A stretch of DNA of 64,000 nucleotides, taken from NCBI GenBank assembly GCA_964582225.1, contig CAZORA010000003.1, positions 1 to 64,000 on the forward strand, given 5' to 3'. Origin of the DNA: Dokdonella_A sp964582225 (GTDB taxonomy: Bacteria > Pseudomonadota > Gammaproteobacteria > Xanthomonadales > Rhodanobacteraceae). Below the pieces are notes generated by a model, which was not told the DNA's origin, made no database searches, and worked only from the letters and a program-made list of their open reading frames with translations. Positions 1 through 7,923 of the stretch are shown piece after piece (position 1 is the first letter of the stretch; the number at the start of each line of letters is the position of its first letter). The position numbers were made by a program, and so were the translations under genes.

Positions 1-16
1 AGTCGACACGCTCGTC

Positions 17-92
17 ACTCCCGCGAAGGCGGGAGTCCAGTGCCTTTGATTTCAAGGGCTTGAAGTCGCTGGATGCCCGCCTTCGCGGGCAT
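17..92. repeat. REP-like inverted pair of hairpins
   Basis: Two perfect hairpins in opposite orientation. The first is at 17-36 (8-bp arms, loop GAAG). The second is at 73-92 (8-bp arms, loop CTTC), and its core CCCGCCTTCGCGGG is the exact reverse complement of the core of the first. About 36 bases lie between them. This is the layout of REP doublets (REPINs) dispersed between genes in many gammaproteobacteria. A third, single copy is at 1402-1421. They sit just past the stop of the gene that ends at 120. Confidence 0.7.
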
Positions 93-119
93 GACGGGCT
101 TGTTCAGACAATCCCCAAG

Positions 120-1031
120 CTAGGGGCGCGAACTGTGCAACGCATCGATCCACGCTGCGTTCAGCGGCTGCAGATAGGGCGGAAACGTGGTGAAGAACGT
201 GCTGCCGCGGTAGCCAATCACCCTGGTCGGTCCGGACATCCCGACGTCGCCCAGATGCACGATCTCGCGTCGTGTCGGCGCGTGCGCGCAGGCACCGTAT
301 TCACCGTCTTCGAAGCCGCCGCAAAAGACCGGATCGGGAATCTCGGTTTCAAGCTCGACCACGATGGGTACCTGTTGGTCGGCGAAGCTTGGATTGTTCC
401 AGTCTTCCGCGATCTGCGTCAGCGTGGTCGGCTCCAGCACACCGCAGTCTAACGAGCGGAACAGATGATCATGGCTGGCGAAGCTGTCGTTGAATGCCGG
501 ATAGAAGTGCCCCGGGCTGTGCCCCGGTACGACCCAGACGACGACCAAGTCCCAGGCCGTGGTGTCATCGACCGTGATGGCCGGGTTCCAGTCGCCCACC
601 GGCAGGGCGTATATGGTTTCCTGATCGTCGGGCAGGTCCACGCCAAAGCCAGCGATCTGCACCAGCTTATCCATATCGATCGTATCTACCGGTTCGCTGT
701 GCGGCAGCTTGAAGATGAAAAGCTGGGAGGCGATGTCACCGACCGCGTTGTGGTGGCCGCTTGCGATGAAGACTTTCTTGATCAGCGCGTCGGCGCCAAC
801 GCGCGAGTATTCGTTGAAGTAGAAACGACGCCACCACTCATTGTGCGCCGTGATTTCCACGCCTTCTGCATCGGTGCCGACGCAGCTCGGCGCGCCGCCG
901 CCCGGAACAGGGGTGTTGTCGGCAAGCTGCGCGATCTGGACCGTGCTGCGCGCGGCGTGGACGGGGCATGCGGCCAACAGGGCCGCGACGGCGAACGCGC
1001 TGAGGCAAGTGCTGGGGCGAAGATGGTTCAT
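120..1031 (-). CDS. secreted protein of unknown function with internal GGFEDGE tag
   Basis: Encodes 303 residues. The N-terminus has a clear Sec signal: a basic start, a hydrophobic run and an ALLAACPVHA-A cleavage region, which could also be read as a lipobox-like LAAC. The mature part begins with a Pro/Gly-rich linker and has several Cys and many aromatic residues; I recognise no enzyme family. Near residue 235 is DPVFCGGFEDGE, related to the IF-x-DGFE tags that end three other secreted proteins in this window, but here about 60 residues follow it. The start ATG at 1031 has a purine-rich stretch (AGGAGAAG) just upstream on the coding strand. It is followed by REP-like repeats and preceded by a 415-base spacer, so it is probably a single-gene unit. 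Confidence 0.6.
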   Translation of the reverse strand: MNHLRPSTCLSAFAVAALLAACPVHAARSTVQIAQLADNTPVPGGGAPSCVGTDAEGVEITAHNEWWRRFYFNEYSRVGADALIKKVFIASGHHNAVGDIASQLFIFKLPHSEPVDTIDMDKLVQIAGFGVDLPDDQETIYALPVGDWNPAITVDDTTAWDLVVVWVVPGHSPGHFYPAFNDSFASHDHLFRSLDCGVLEPTTLTQIAEDWNNPSFADQQVPIVVELETEIPDPVFCGGFEDGEYGACAHAPTRREIVHLGDVGMSGPTRVIGYRGSTFFTTFPPYLQPLNAAWIDALHSSRP

Positions 1032-1446
1032 GATGGTCTTCTCCTTTTTGAGAGCGGACGGTCAGTCGACCGCAAGCTGCCCGGTCGGCCGTGGCCGAGC
1101 CGGAGGACGGCTGTGTGCAGCGCGAGCCGGCGAAGCGTGAGGACTCGCGCGATACGCAGCGTCTGGTATGTAAGGCGTCAGATCGGCGTAAATCGGCTCA
1201 CGCCGAATAGTGCAGCGTGACCTGCATGAGCTCAGCCAGCCGACGGATCGTGCCTCGAAGCTGCCGGCAGGACGGCCCGCACAGCTCGGTGAAGCGCTTG
1301 CTGCCGACCCCGCTCGATGTCCGAACGGGTCCGTCTTCTCCCATCGCTGCCGCGAAGATGAGCACCCGGCACCTGTGCCTTCCGCACCTGGAACGGCCCG
1401 GTGCCCGCCTTCGCGGGCACTGCGGGCTGGTTCAGGCATTGCCTCG
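1032..1446. other. intergenic region with REP-like element
   Basis: No convincing gene. It should hold the promoter of the secreted-protein gene starting at 1031 and the end of the Cu efflux operon. A REP-like hairpin lies at 1402-1421. A minus-strand reading frame of about 50 codons (ATG near 1345, stop near 1209) has plausible amino-acid composition with two Cys but matches nothing I recognise, so it is not called. Confidence 0.5.
1402..1421. repeat. REP-like hairpin, single copy
   Basis: Perfect 8-bp-arm hairpin with loop CTTC and the same CCCGCCTTCGCGGG core as the hairpin at 73-92. The flank on its right (CGGGCTGGTTCAGGCA) also resembles the right flank of the 73-92 copy (CGGGCTTGTTCAGACA), so the repeat unit extends beyond the stem. 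Confidence 0.65.
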
Positions 1447-4400
1447 TCAATCAGCGCCCGCGGGCTGTCCGGCCTTGGCTTGCGGTGTCGAGACTGCGCC
1501 AGACGTGAGAGAACGCCGGCGCAGGAGCTCCCAGGACAACGGCAGCAGCAACATCGACAGCAGGGGAGCGCTCAGCATGCCGCCGAGCATGGGCGCGGCG
1601 ATGCGCTGCATGAGCTCCGATCCGGTGCCGTGCCCGAGCAGGATCGGCAGCAGGCCGGCGACGACCACCGCCACCGTCATCGCCTTTGGTCGCACGCGCT
1701 GCACCGCACCCTCGCGCACCGCGGCGAGCAGGGTGTCCAGGTTCGCAGGCTCGCCGGCTGCGAGTCGTCGCTCCCAGGCCTGACGCAGGTAGAGCAGCAT
1801 GATGACCCCGAATTCGGCGGCGAGTCCGGCGAGTGCGATGAAGCCGACCGCCGAGGCAATCGACATGCGGAAATCCAGCAGGTACATGAGCCAGACGCCA
1901 CCGATCAGGGCGAAGGGCAGGCTCGCCAGGACCAAGAGCGCTTCATCCACGCGGCGGAAGTTGAGATAGAGCAGCAAGAAGATCAGGAGCAAGGTCGCGG
2001 GCACGACCAGCTGCAGGCGCGCCACTGCGTGCTGCCAGTACTCGAACTGGCCCGACCAGCCGATCGAGTAGCCCGGCGGCAGCTGCACCTCGCGCGCGAC
2101 GGTGGCCTGTAGGTCACCCACCGTGGAGACCAGATCGCGCCCGGCGACGTCGACATACACACGGCCGCTGAGCCTGCCGTTCTCGCTCTGCAGCATCGGC
2201 GGGCCGTCGCTGATCGAGATGTCGGCTACCGCCCCCAGCGGCAGCTGCGCGCCGGCGGCCGTCAGCAGCGGCAGTTCGCGCAGGCGCTGGGGCGTGTCGC
2301 GTAGTTCGCGCGGGTAGCGCACGCTGATCGGATAGCGTGCGGCGCCGTCGATCACCTGATCGATCTCCGCGCCGCCGATCGCCGAACGCAGGAGATCGTG
2401 CACGTCGTCCACGTTGAGGCCATAGCGGGCGGCGCGCGCGCGATCGACGTGCACGTCGACATAGCGTCCGCCGCCGAGGCGTTCGGCCAGCGCCGAACGC
2501 ACGCCCGGGACCTCGCGCACGGCCGCCTCGATCGCCTGACTCAGGCGGTCGATCTCGGCCAGCTCAGGCCCGAAGACCTTGATCCCGATCGGGCTCTTGA
2601 TGCCGGTAGCCAGCATGTCCAGACGATTGCGAATCGGCGGCACCCAGGTATTGGTGAGGCCCGGGATCTGCACGCGCCGATCGAGTTCGGCGATCAGACC
2701 CTCCATGTCCAGGCCGGGCCGCCACTCACTGCGCGGCTTGAGCTGAATCGTGGTCTCGAACATTTCCAGCGGCGCCGGATCGGTGGCGGTGTCGGCGCGA
2801 CCCGCTTTGCCGTGCACGCGGGCCACCTCCGGCACGCTCAAGATCAGACGATCGGTCTGCTGCAGCAGTTCGGCGGCCTTGTCGGCGGACAGGCCGGGCA
2901 GGGCGGTCGGCATGTAGATCAGATCGCCTTCGTCGAAGTGCGGCAGGAATTCGCCGCCAAGGCGCAGCGCTGGCCAGGCGGTCAAGGCGAGCAGGGCGAG
3001 AGCCACTGCAAAGCTGGTCTTCGGAAAGCGCAGTACCCGTTCCAGCAGTGGACGATAGGCCGCGGCAAGCACCCGGTTCAGCGGGTTGGCGCGCTCGTCC
3101 GGCAACCGCCCCCGGATCATCCAGCCCATCAGTGCCGGCACCAGGGTCACGCTGAGGCCGGCGGCGACCGCCATCGCCCAGGTCTTGGTCCAGGCCAGCG
3201 GGCCGAACAGGCGACCTTCCTGGCCCTGCAGGCTGAAGATCGGCAGGAACGACAAGGTGATGATCAGGAGCGAAAAGAACAGCGCCGGCCCGACCTCGAC
3301 CGCCGCTGCGGTGACCGCTTGCCAGCGTTCCTCAGCGGCAATCGTTGCTCCCGGGTGAGCGTGGCGCCAGAGTTCCAGCTTCTTGTGCGCGTTTTCGATC
3401 ATCACCACGGCGGCGTCGACCATCGCGCCGATGGCGATCGCGATGCCTCCGAGCGACATGACGTCGGCGCTGATGCCCTGTTCGCGCATGATGATGAAGG
3501 CCGTGACCACGCCGAGCGGCAGGGCGACGATCGCGACCAGAGCCGAGCGCAGGTGGAGCAGGAAGACGAGGCAGACCAGGGCGACGACGATGAACTCCTC
3601 GAGCAGGGTGCGCCCGAGGTTGGCCACCGCGCGGTCGATCAACTGCGAGCGATCGTAGGTCGGCACGATCTCGACCCCGTCCGGCAGCCCGGGCTTGAGC
3701 GCTTCGACTCGGGCCTTCACGGCCGCGATCGTCGCCAGCGCGTTGCTGCCCGGCCGCATGATGACAATGCCGCCGACCGCTTCGCCCTCCCCATCGAGCT
3801 CGCCGACGCCGAAGCGCAGCGCCGGCCCGATCTGGACCCGCGCCAGGTCGCCGAGCGTGACCGGCACGCCGTTCGCGCCGAGCTTCACCGGCACCGCGCG
3901 GAAGTCATCCAGCGTCTTCAGGTAGCCGTCGGCACGCACCATGTAGTCCGCTTCGGCCAGCTCGATCACCGCTCCGCCGGCCTCGCCGTTGCCGCGGCGG
4001 ATCGCGCCGATCACCTGTTCCGGCGTGACCTCGTAGGCGACGAGGCGCTGGGGATTCAGCACGACCTGATACTCGCGCACCATGCCGCCGATGGTGGCCA
4101 CCTCCGCCACATCGGGCACGCTTTTGAGTTCGTAGCGCAGGAACCAGTCCTGCAGCGCGCGCAGTTGACCCAGATCGCGGCTGCCGCTGCGGTCGATCAG
4201 CGCGTACTGATAGATCCAGCCGACGCCGGTGGCGTCCGGCCCGAGCGCGACGCTGGCACCGGCAGGCAGGCGCGCCTGCACCTGGCTCAGATATTCGAGA
4301 ACCCGCGAGCGCGCCCAGTAGGGGTCGGTGCCGTCGGCGAACAGCACATAGACGAAAGAGCTGCCGAAGCCCGAGTAGCCGCGCACCGCACGCGCTCCGG

Positions 4401-4629
4401 GCACCGACATCATCGTCGTGGTCACCGGATAGGTGACCTGGTCCTGCACGATCTGCGGCGCCTGCCCCGGCCAACGTGTTTCGACGATGACCTGCACATC
4501 AGACAGGTCCGGCAGCGCGTCGAGCGGCGTGCGCAGCGTCGCCCAGCTGCCCCAGGCAGCCAGCAGCAGCGAGCCCAGCAGGATCAGGAAGCGGTTTGCG
4601 ACCGACCAGCGGATCAGGCGCGCGATCAT
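1447..4629 (-). CDS. cusA: CusA-type Cu(I)/Ag(I) RND efflux pump
   Basis: Inner-membrane RND transporter of 1060 residues, the normal length for the heavy-metal efflux family. It exports monovalent Cu/Ag from the periplasm (and possibly the cytoplasm) through the CusCBA complex, driven by protons. Residue numbering matches E. coli CusA: the three metal-binding methionines fall at Met573 (DLIYMPTALPG), Met623 (LEMFETT) and Met672 (DMLATGIKSP), and the proton-relay Asp is at 405 (GAMVDAAVVMIEN). The N-terminal motif TPLDALPDLSDVQV is also typical. These features favour Cu/Ag over Zn/Co/Cd substrates. The start ATG overlaps the stop of cusB (ATGA), so translation is probably coupled. It is the last gene of the operon. 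No dedicated regulator gene such as cusRS or cueR was seen in the window. Confidence 0.95.
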   Translation of the reverse strand: MIARLIRWSVANRFLILLGSLLLAAWGSWATLRTPLDALPDLSDVQVIVETRWPGQAPQIVQDQVTYPVTTTMMSVPGARAVRGYSGFGSSFVYVLFADGTDPYWARSRVLEYLSQVQARLPAGASVALGPDATGVGWIYQYALIDRSGSRDLGQLRALQDWFLRYELKSVPDVAEVATIGGMVREYQVVLNPQRLVAYEVTPEQVIGAIRRGNGEAGGAVIELAEADYMVRADGYLKTLDDFRAVPVKLGANGVPVTLGDLARVQIGPALRFGVGELDGEGEAVGGIVIMRPGSNALATIAAVKARVEALKPGLPDGVEIVPTYDRSQLIDRAVANLGRTLLEEFIVVALVCLVFLLHLRSALVAIVALPLGVVTAFIIMREQGISADVMSLGGIAIAIGAMVDAAVVMIENAHKKLELWRHAHPGATIAAEERWQAVTAAAVEVGPALFFSLLIITLSFLPIFSLQGQEGRLFGPLAWTKTWAMAVAAGLSVTLVPALMGWMIRGRLPDERANPLNRVLAAAYRPLLERVLRFPKTSFAVALALLALTAWPALRLGGEFLPHFDEGDLIYMPTALPGLSADKAAELLQQTDRLILSVPEVARVHGKAGRADTATDPAPLEMFETTIQLKPRSEWRPGLDMEGLIAELDRRVQIPGLTNTWVPPIRNRLDMLATGIKSPIGIKVFGPELAEIDRLSQAIEAAVREVPGVRSALAERLGGGRYVDVHVDRARAARYGLNVDDVHDLLRSAIGGAEIDQVIDGAARYPISVRYPRELRDTPQRLRELPLLTAAGAQLPLGAVADISISDGPPMLQSENGRLSGRVYVDVAGRDLVSTVGDLQATVAREVQLPPGYSIGWSGQFEYWQHAVARLQLVVPATLLLIFLLLYLNFRRVDEALLVLASLPFALIGGVWLMYLLDFRMSIASAVGFIALAGLAAEFGVIMLLYLRQAWERRLAAGEPANLDTLLAAVREGAVQRVRPKAMTVAVVVAGLLPILLGHGTGSELMQRIAAPMLGGMLSAPLLSMLLLPLSWELLRRRSLTSGAVSTPQAKAGQPAGAD

Positions 4630-6071
4630 CGCGGCGGTTCCGCTCGATGTCCCTCAGGCCCCGCGGCGGGTGCGACGGCCGCCGGCGCGTGCACCTGAAT
4701 CGCCGGCATGCCGTGATCCATCGAGCCGTGATCCATCGAACCTTGATCCATCGAGCCGTGATCCATCGAACCTTGATCCATCGAACCGTGATCCATCGAG
4801 CCGTGGTCCATCGAGCCGTGGTCCATCGAGCCGTGGTCCATCGAACCGTGATCCATTGCGTCGTGGTCGTCGGCGGGGCCGAGTCGGCGCAGAACGCCGC
4901 GCAGACTGGCTTCAGAGTCGATCAGGAATTGGCCGGACACCACCACCCGGGCGCCTTCATCGAGGCCGTCGAGAATGACCGTATGGCCACCCGCTTCCGC
5001 GCCGAGCGTGACCTCGTGCGGCACGAAGCGACCCGACCCCTCTTCGACCACGACCACGCTGCGACGACCCGTGCGGATCACGGCCTCGCTCGGAACCAGC
5101 AGTTGCTCGGCCGTCGGCACCGCGTCGAGCCGGACTCGCGCGAACATGCCGGGAACGAGCGCAGCGTCCGGGTTGTCGAGCTCGACACGCAGGCGCAGGC
5201 TGCGGGTTTGCGGATCGACTTCAGGCAGCACGGCTGCCACTCTTCCCGCGAAGTGTCGTCCGGGCCAGGCGACGACGCTCGCGCTGAGCGTTTGTCCCGG
5301 CTGCAGTTGCGTGGCCAGCGCCTCGGGCACGGCGACCTCCAGCCAGACGCGATCGATCGCGTTGATGCGAAACAGCGTCGCACCGGGCTCCACCGCCTGG
5401 CCCTCGCGCGCCTCGATCACGCTCAGCAGGCCGTCGCGCGGAGCCAGCAAGGTGACGCTCGCGGTCGTGCTCTCGCGCAGCGCCGAGGCCGGCACGCCAA
5501 GCGTCGCCAGGCGCTGGCGCGCCGCATCCCGCAGTGCTGTCGCGTCCGCCCCCTGTAGCTGCTGCAGGGCGCGGTATTCGGCCAGGGCCGCGCTCCACTC
5601 CGGAGCGACGAACTCAGCCAGCGGCTCACCGCGGCGAACCGGCGCCAGCGGCCGACGCTGATAGACGCGGGAGAGGAAACCACGCGCCCGTGCCTGCACC
5701 ACCTCGGCTGCGCTGGCGTCGAAGGCGATCGTGCCGTTCAGCAGCAGCTCCGATTCGAGGCGGCCGCGCTCAGCGCTCGCCACGCGCACGCCGAGGTTCT
5801 GCAGCATGCGCGGCTCGATCCGTACGCTATCGCCTTCGGCGGCGTCGCCACCGTCGGCATAGCGTGGCACCAGATCCATGTCCATGAAGGGAGAGCGGCC
5901 CGGCTGCTCGAAGTGCTGCTCAGGGTGCATCGGGTCGTACCAGTAAAGCACTTGGCGCGCTGTGGTCGCTCCCGACGGCGGCACGGCCGAGCCCGCACCG
6001 CGCAGCAGGTAGCCGCCGGCAAGACCGGCGAGCAGGGCGGCGACGCTCAGAGCGACATGACGTGGATTCAT
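4626..6071 (-). CDS. cusB: CusB-type periplasmic adaptor with Met/His repeat tail
   Basis: Membrane fusion protein of 481 residues linking the RND pump to the outer-membrane channel. It has an N-terminal membrane anchor with the sequence LLAGLAGGYLLRG. Next comes a heavy-metal-binding segment (YDPMHPEQ ... FMDMDLVPRY) that supplies the Met residues used by CusB to pass Cu(I)/Ag(I) on. The hairpin, lipoyl and beta-barrel domains follow. The C-terminus is unusual: ten successive MDHGS-type pentapeptides (two read MDQGS), rich in Met, His and Asp, then a short Ala/Pro tail. This tail is probably a metal-sequestering extension. Stop and start codons overlap both neighbours (ATGA), placing it firmly between cusC and cusA. 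Confidence 0.94.
   Translation of the reverse strand: MNPRHVALSVAALLAGLAGGYLLRGAGSAVPPSGATTARQVLYWYDPMHPEQHFEQPGRSPFMDMDLVPRYADGGDAAEGDSVRIEPRMLQNLGVRVASAERGRLESELLLNGTIAFDASAAEVVQARARGFLSRVYQRRPLAPVRRGEPLAEFVAPEWSAALAEYRALQQLQGADATALRDAARQRLATLGVPASALRESTTASVTLLAPRDGLLSVIEAREGQAVEPGATLFRINAIDRVWLEVAVPEALATQLQPGQTLSASVVAWPGRHFAGRVAAVLPEVDPQTRSLRLRVELDNPDAALVPGMFARVRLDAVPTAEQLLVPSEAVIRTGRRSVVVVEEGSGRFVPHEVTLGAEAGGHTVILDGLDEGARVVVSGQFLIDSEASLRGVLRRLGPADDHDAMDHGSMDHGSMDHGSMDHGSMDHGSMDQGSMDHGSMDQGSMDHGSMDHGMPAIQVHAPAAVAPAAGPEGHRAEPPR
4710..4856 (-). repeat. 15-bp coding tandem repeat (MDHGS)
   Basis: Nine 15-bp units plus a 12-bp partial unit inside the end of cusB, each encoding MDHGS or MDQGS. 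Because the unit is a multiple of three, copy number can change by slippage or recombination without breaking the frame, altering only the length of the metal-binding tail. Confidence 0.9.
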
Positions 6072-7375
6072 GGCGTCTCCTCCATCGGACGCAGCGACTG
6101 GAGCTCGGCCCAGGCTTGGGCACGGGCGCGCTCCTGGATGATCAATGCGAGGCGCGCCTCGACCAGCGCGCTGCGGGCTGCAAGCAGCGGCTCGATGGCG
6201 CCGCTGCCGCCGCGGTAGGCCGCCAGTGCCAGCGCGGTGCGTTGCTCGGCTAGAGGCTCGAGGGTGTTGGCAATGCGATGCGCGCTGCGATCGGCGGCGT
6301 GCCAGTCTGCCAGCGCTCGCGCGGTGCGCTCGCGCTGGCGCCGGCGAGCGTCCTCGCGCTCCGCCGCCCGCTGTTCGGCTTCGGCCAGGCTGGCGGCGAT
6401 GCCGGCGTCCTGCCGGTGCGCGGGAAACAGCGGCAGATCGATGCGGAACTCGAGCGAGAGCAGATCGGCGAAGGCCGAGCCGCGGCGCCCATAGGCAAGC
6501 TCGACGCTCCAGTCGGGTCGCTTTTCCGCCCGCGCGAGGGCAACGCCGAGGTCGGCCGCCGCCGCGCGCGCAGCATAAGGAAGCAGCTCGGGTTGTCGTT
6601 CCACGATGACAGAATCATCATTAAACGATTTTTGTAATACGTTGAATATACTGTCATTCGTATCTGTCATGATTTCTGCTGGTTCGGCGATCCAGCGCGT
6701 CAGTGCCGCCTGCGCCTGTGTGAGATCGCGCTGGTTGCGGTCGACTCGCTCGTCGAAGAGCACCCGCGCCGCCTTGGCCGCCAGCACATCCACTGCGCTG
6801 CCGCGACCACCGCGATAGATCGCCTGCGCGACCTCGATTTGGAGTTCCAGCTCGGCGGCCAGCGCGGCAAGCAGATCGCGTTCGCGCTCGGCATAGTGCA
6901 GATCGATCCAGGCGGCGGCAGCGCCGCGCCGCACTTCGGCCCTCGCCGCCACCAGGCGCACGCGCTCGACTTCGAGCGTGGCGCTCGCCAGCGCAGCGCG
7001 CAGGCGGCGCTTTTCGCGCGCAGGGAAGGCCTGCATTACACCGACGCGCTGCATGGTCATCGCATCCCGGCGCAGGCTGAAGCGCTCGGGTCCCGACAGT
7101 GGCAGCGAGTCGATCGCGACCGCGAGCTGCGGGTCGGGCAGACGCGGTGCGCGCTCGACGCCAGCCTCGGCGGCGGCGATTGCCGAACGCTGTGCCGTCA
7201 GCGCCGGCGCCTGAGCTTCGGCCATGCGCAGCGCCTCGTCAAAGCCCAACGGCCGGGCGCCGGCCGCGGTGCCGCAGAGCACGAACAGAGCTGCACCGGC
7301 CAGGTTCAGGGTGAGTCTTGACGCCAGCTGAAGCCGGCGACAGACAGCGATCGGGTAAGGGCGAAACGTGGACAT
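6068..7375 (-). CDS. cusC: CusC/TolC-family outer-membrane factor
   Basis: Outer-membrane efflux channel of about 435 residues. A signal peptide (LTLNLAGAALFVLCGTAAGA) is followed by two TolC-type repeats rich in Ala, Arg and Glu coiled-coil helices (first helix opening LGFDEALRMAEAQAPALTAQ). I chose the ATG at 7375 because a GGAG Shine-Dalgarno lies about 8 bases upstream; the frame stays open further but has no better start. A stretch near 6600-6660 is AT-rich (FNVLQKSFNDDSVIV), unlike the surrounding sequence, but the frame is intact. Its stop overlaps the cusB start. It forms the exit duct of the Cus efflux complex. Confidence 0.88.
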   Translation of the reverse strand: MSTFRPYPIAVCRRLQLASRLTLNLAGAALFVLCGTAAGARPLGFDEALRMAEAQAPALTAQRSAIAAAEAGVERAPRLPDPQLAVAIDSLPLSGPERFSLRRDAMTMQRVGVMQAFPAREKRRLRAALASATLEVERVRLVAARAEVRRGAAAAWIDLHYAERERDLLAALAAELELQIEVAQAIYRGGRGSAVDVLAAKAARVLFDERVDRNQRDLTQAQAALTRWIAEPAEIMTDTNDSIFNVLQKSFNDDSVIVERQPELLPYAARAAAADLGVALARAEKRPDWSVELAYGRRGSAFADLLSLEFRIDLPLFPAHRQDAGIAASLAEAEQRAAEREDARRRQRERTARALADWHAADRSAHRIANTLEPLAEQRTALALAAYRGGSGAIEPLLAARSALVEARLALIIQERARAQAWAELQSLRPMEETP

Positions 7376-7463
7376 GACTGGACTCCGACGAACCTCATGG
7401 CGGGAGCCGCACGGGCTCCCACGGCCGCGCAACGAGCGGCATTGCGCAAGCGCGGGTCGGAGA

Positions 7464-7892
7464 TCAGATTTGGTAGCTGCAGTCGCGGACGCTGAGGGGC
7501 GGCGCGGTCGCCCGCGCCTCGACCTCGACCGCCGCGCGTAGCCCGCAGTCGGGCGTCGACAGGAGACTCAGCGTCGGCCACACGCTCAATGGCGCCAGCG
7601 GCGGCACGCCGGGTACCGGTGGCAAATCCGGCGAGGGCGTGACGGCGCTGCAGTGCTGGGCACAGAGCAGCGTCTGAGCTGTCGTGGGAACGGCGTCCGC
7701 GTGACAAGGAGCGTGCTGCGCGGTTTGCGCTGCCATGGGCGGCGTCGACGATTCGATCACGCACAGGTGTGCGGCAAGGCTCCACTGCTGGAACAGCATC
7801 CCGCACAGCGCGATGAGCGCGATCTGCAAACGGCGGCGACGTGAGCGGAACACGGCGGAGTGGGGCTCTCCACGGGGGCCGTCAGTGTACAC
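7464..7892 (-). CDS. small secreted Cys/His protein of the cus operon
   Basis: Up to 142 residues. After a basic stretch there is one hydrophobic segment (IALIALCGMLFQQWSLAAHLC), probably a signal or membrane anchor. The mature part has clustered Cys and His (HAPCHADA, LLCAQHC) and ends LSVRDCSYQI. I do not recognise a named family, but small Cys/His proteins heading cation-efflux operons are common, and a periplasmic metal-binding or chaperone role for Cu is a reasonable inference. The longest frame opens with GTG at 7892 without a good ribosome site; GTG at 7853 is an alternative start. It lies 88 bases before cusC on the same strand. Confidence 0.6.
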   Translation of the reverse strand: MYTDGPRGEPHSAVFRSRRRRLQIALIALCGMLFQQWSLAAHLCVIESSTPPMAAQTAQHAPCHADAVPTTAQTLLCAQHCSAVTPSPDLPPVPGVPPLAPLSVWPTLSLLSTPDCGLRAAVEVEARATAPPLSVRDCSYQI

Positions 7893-7923
7893 GCAGACGG
7901 CCGAAAGATGGTTTTGCTGGGCC

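Noticed and set aside
1062..1439. 125-codon minus-strand frame in the gap after cusA
   Set aside because: Runs through a REP-like repeat, has no ribosome site and an Arg/Ser/Pro-rich composition.
2398..4698. 766-codon plus-strand open frame opposite cusA
   Set aside because: Shadow of the cusA reading frame in high-GC DNA; Arg/Gln/His-heavy composition and no recognisable domain.
4710..4856. Regular short repeats that could suggest a CRISPR array
   Set aside because: Repeats are 15 bp without spacers and encode MDHGS pentapeptides in frame with cusB.
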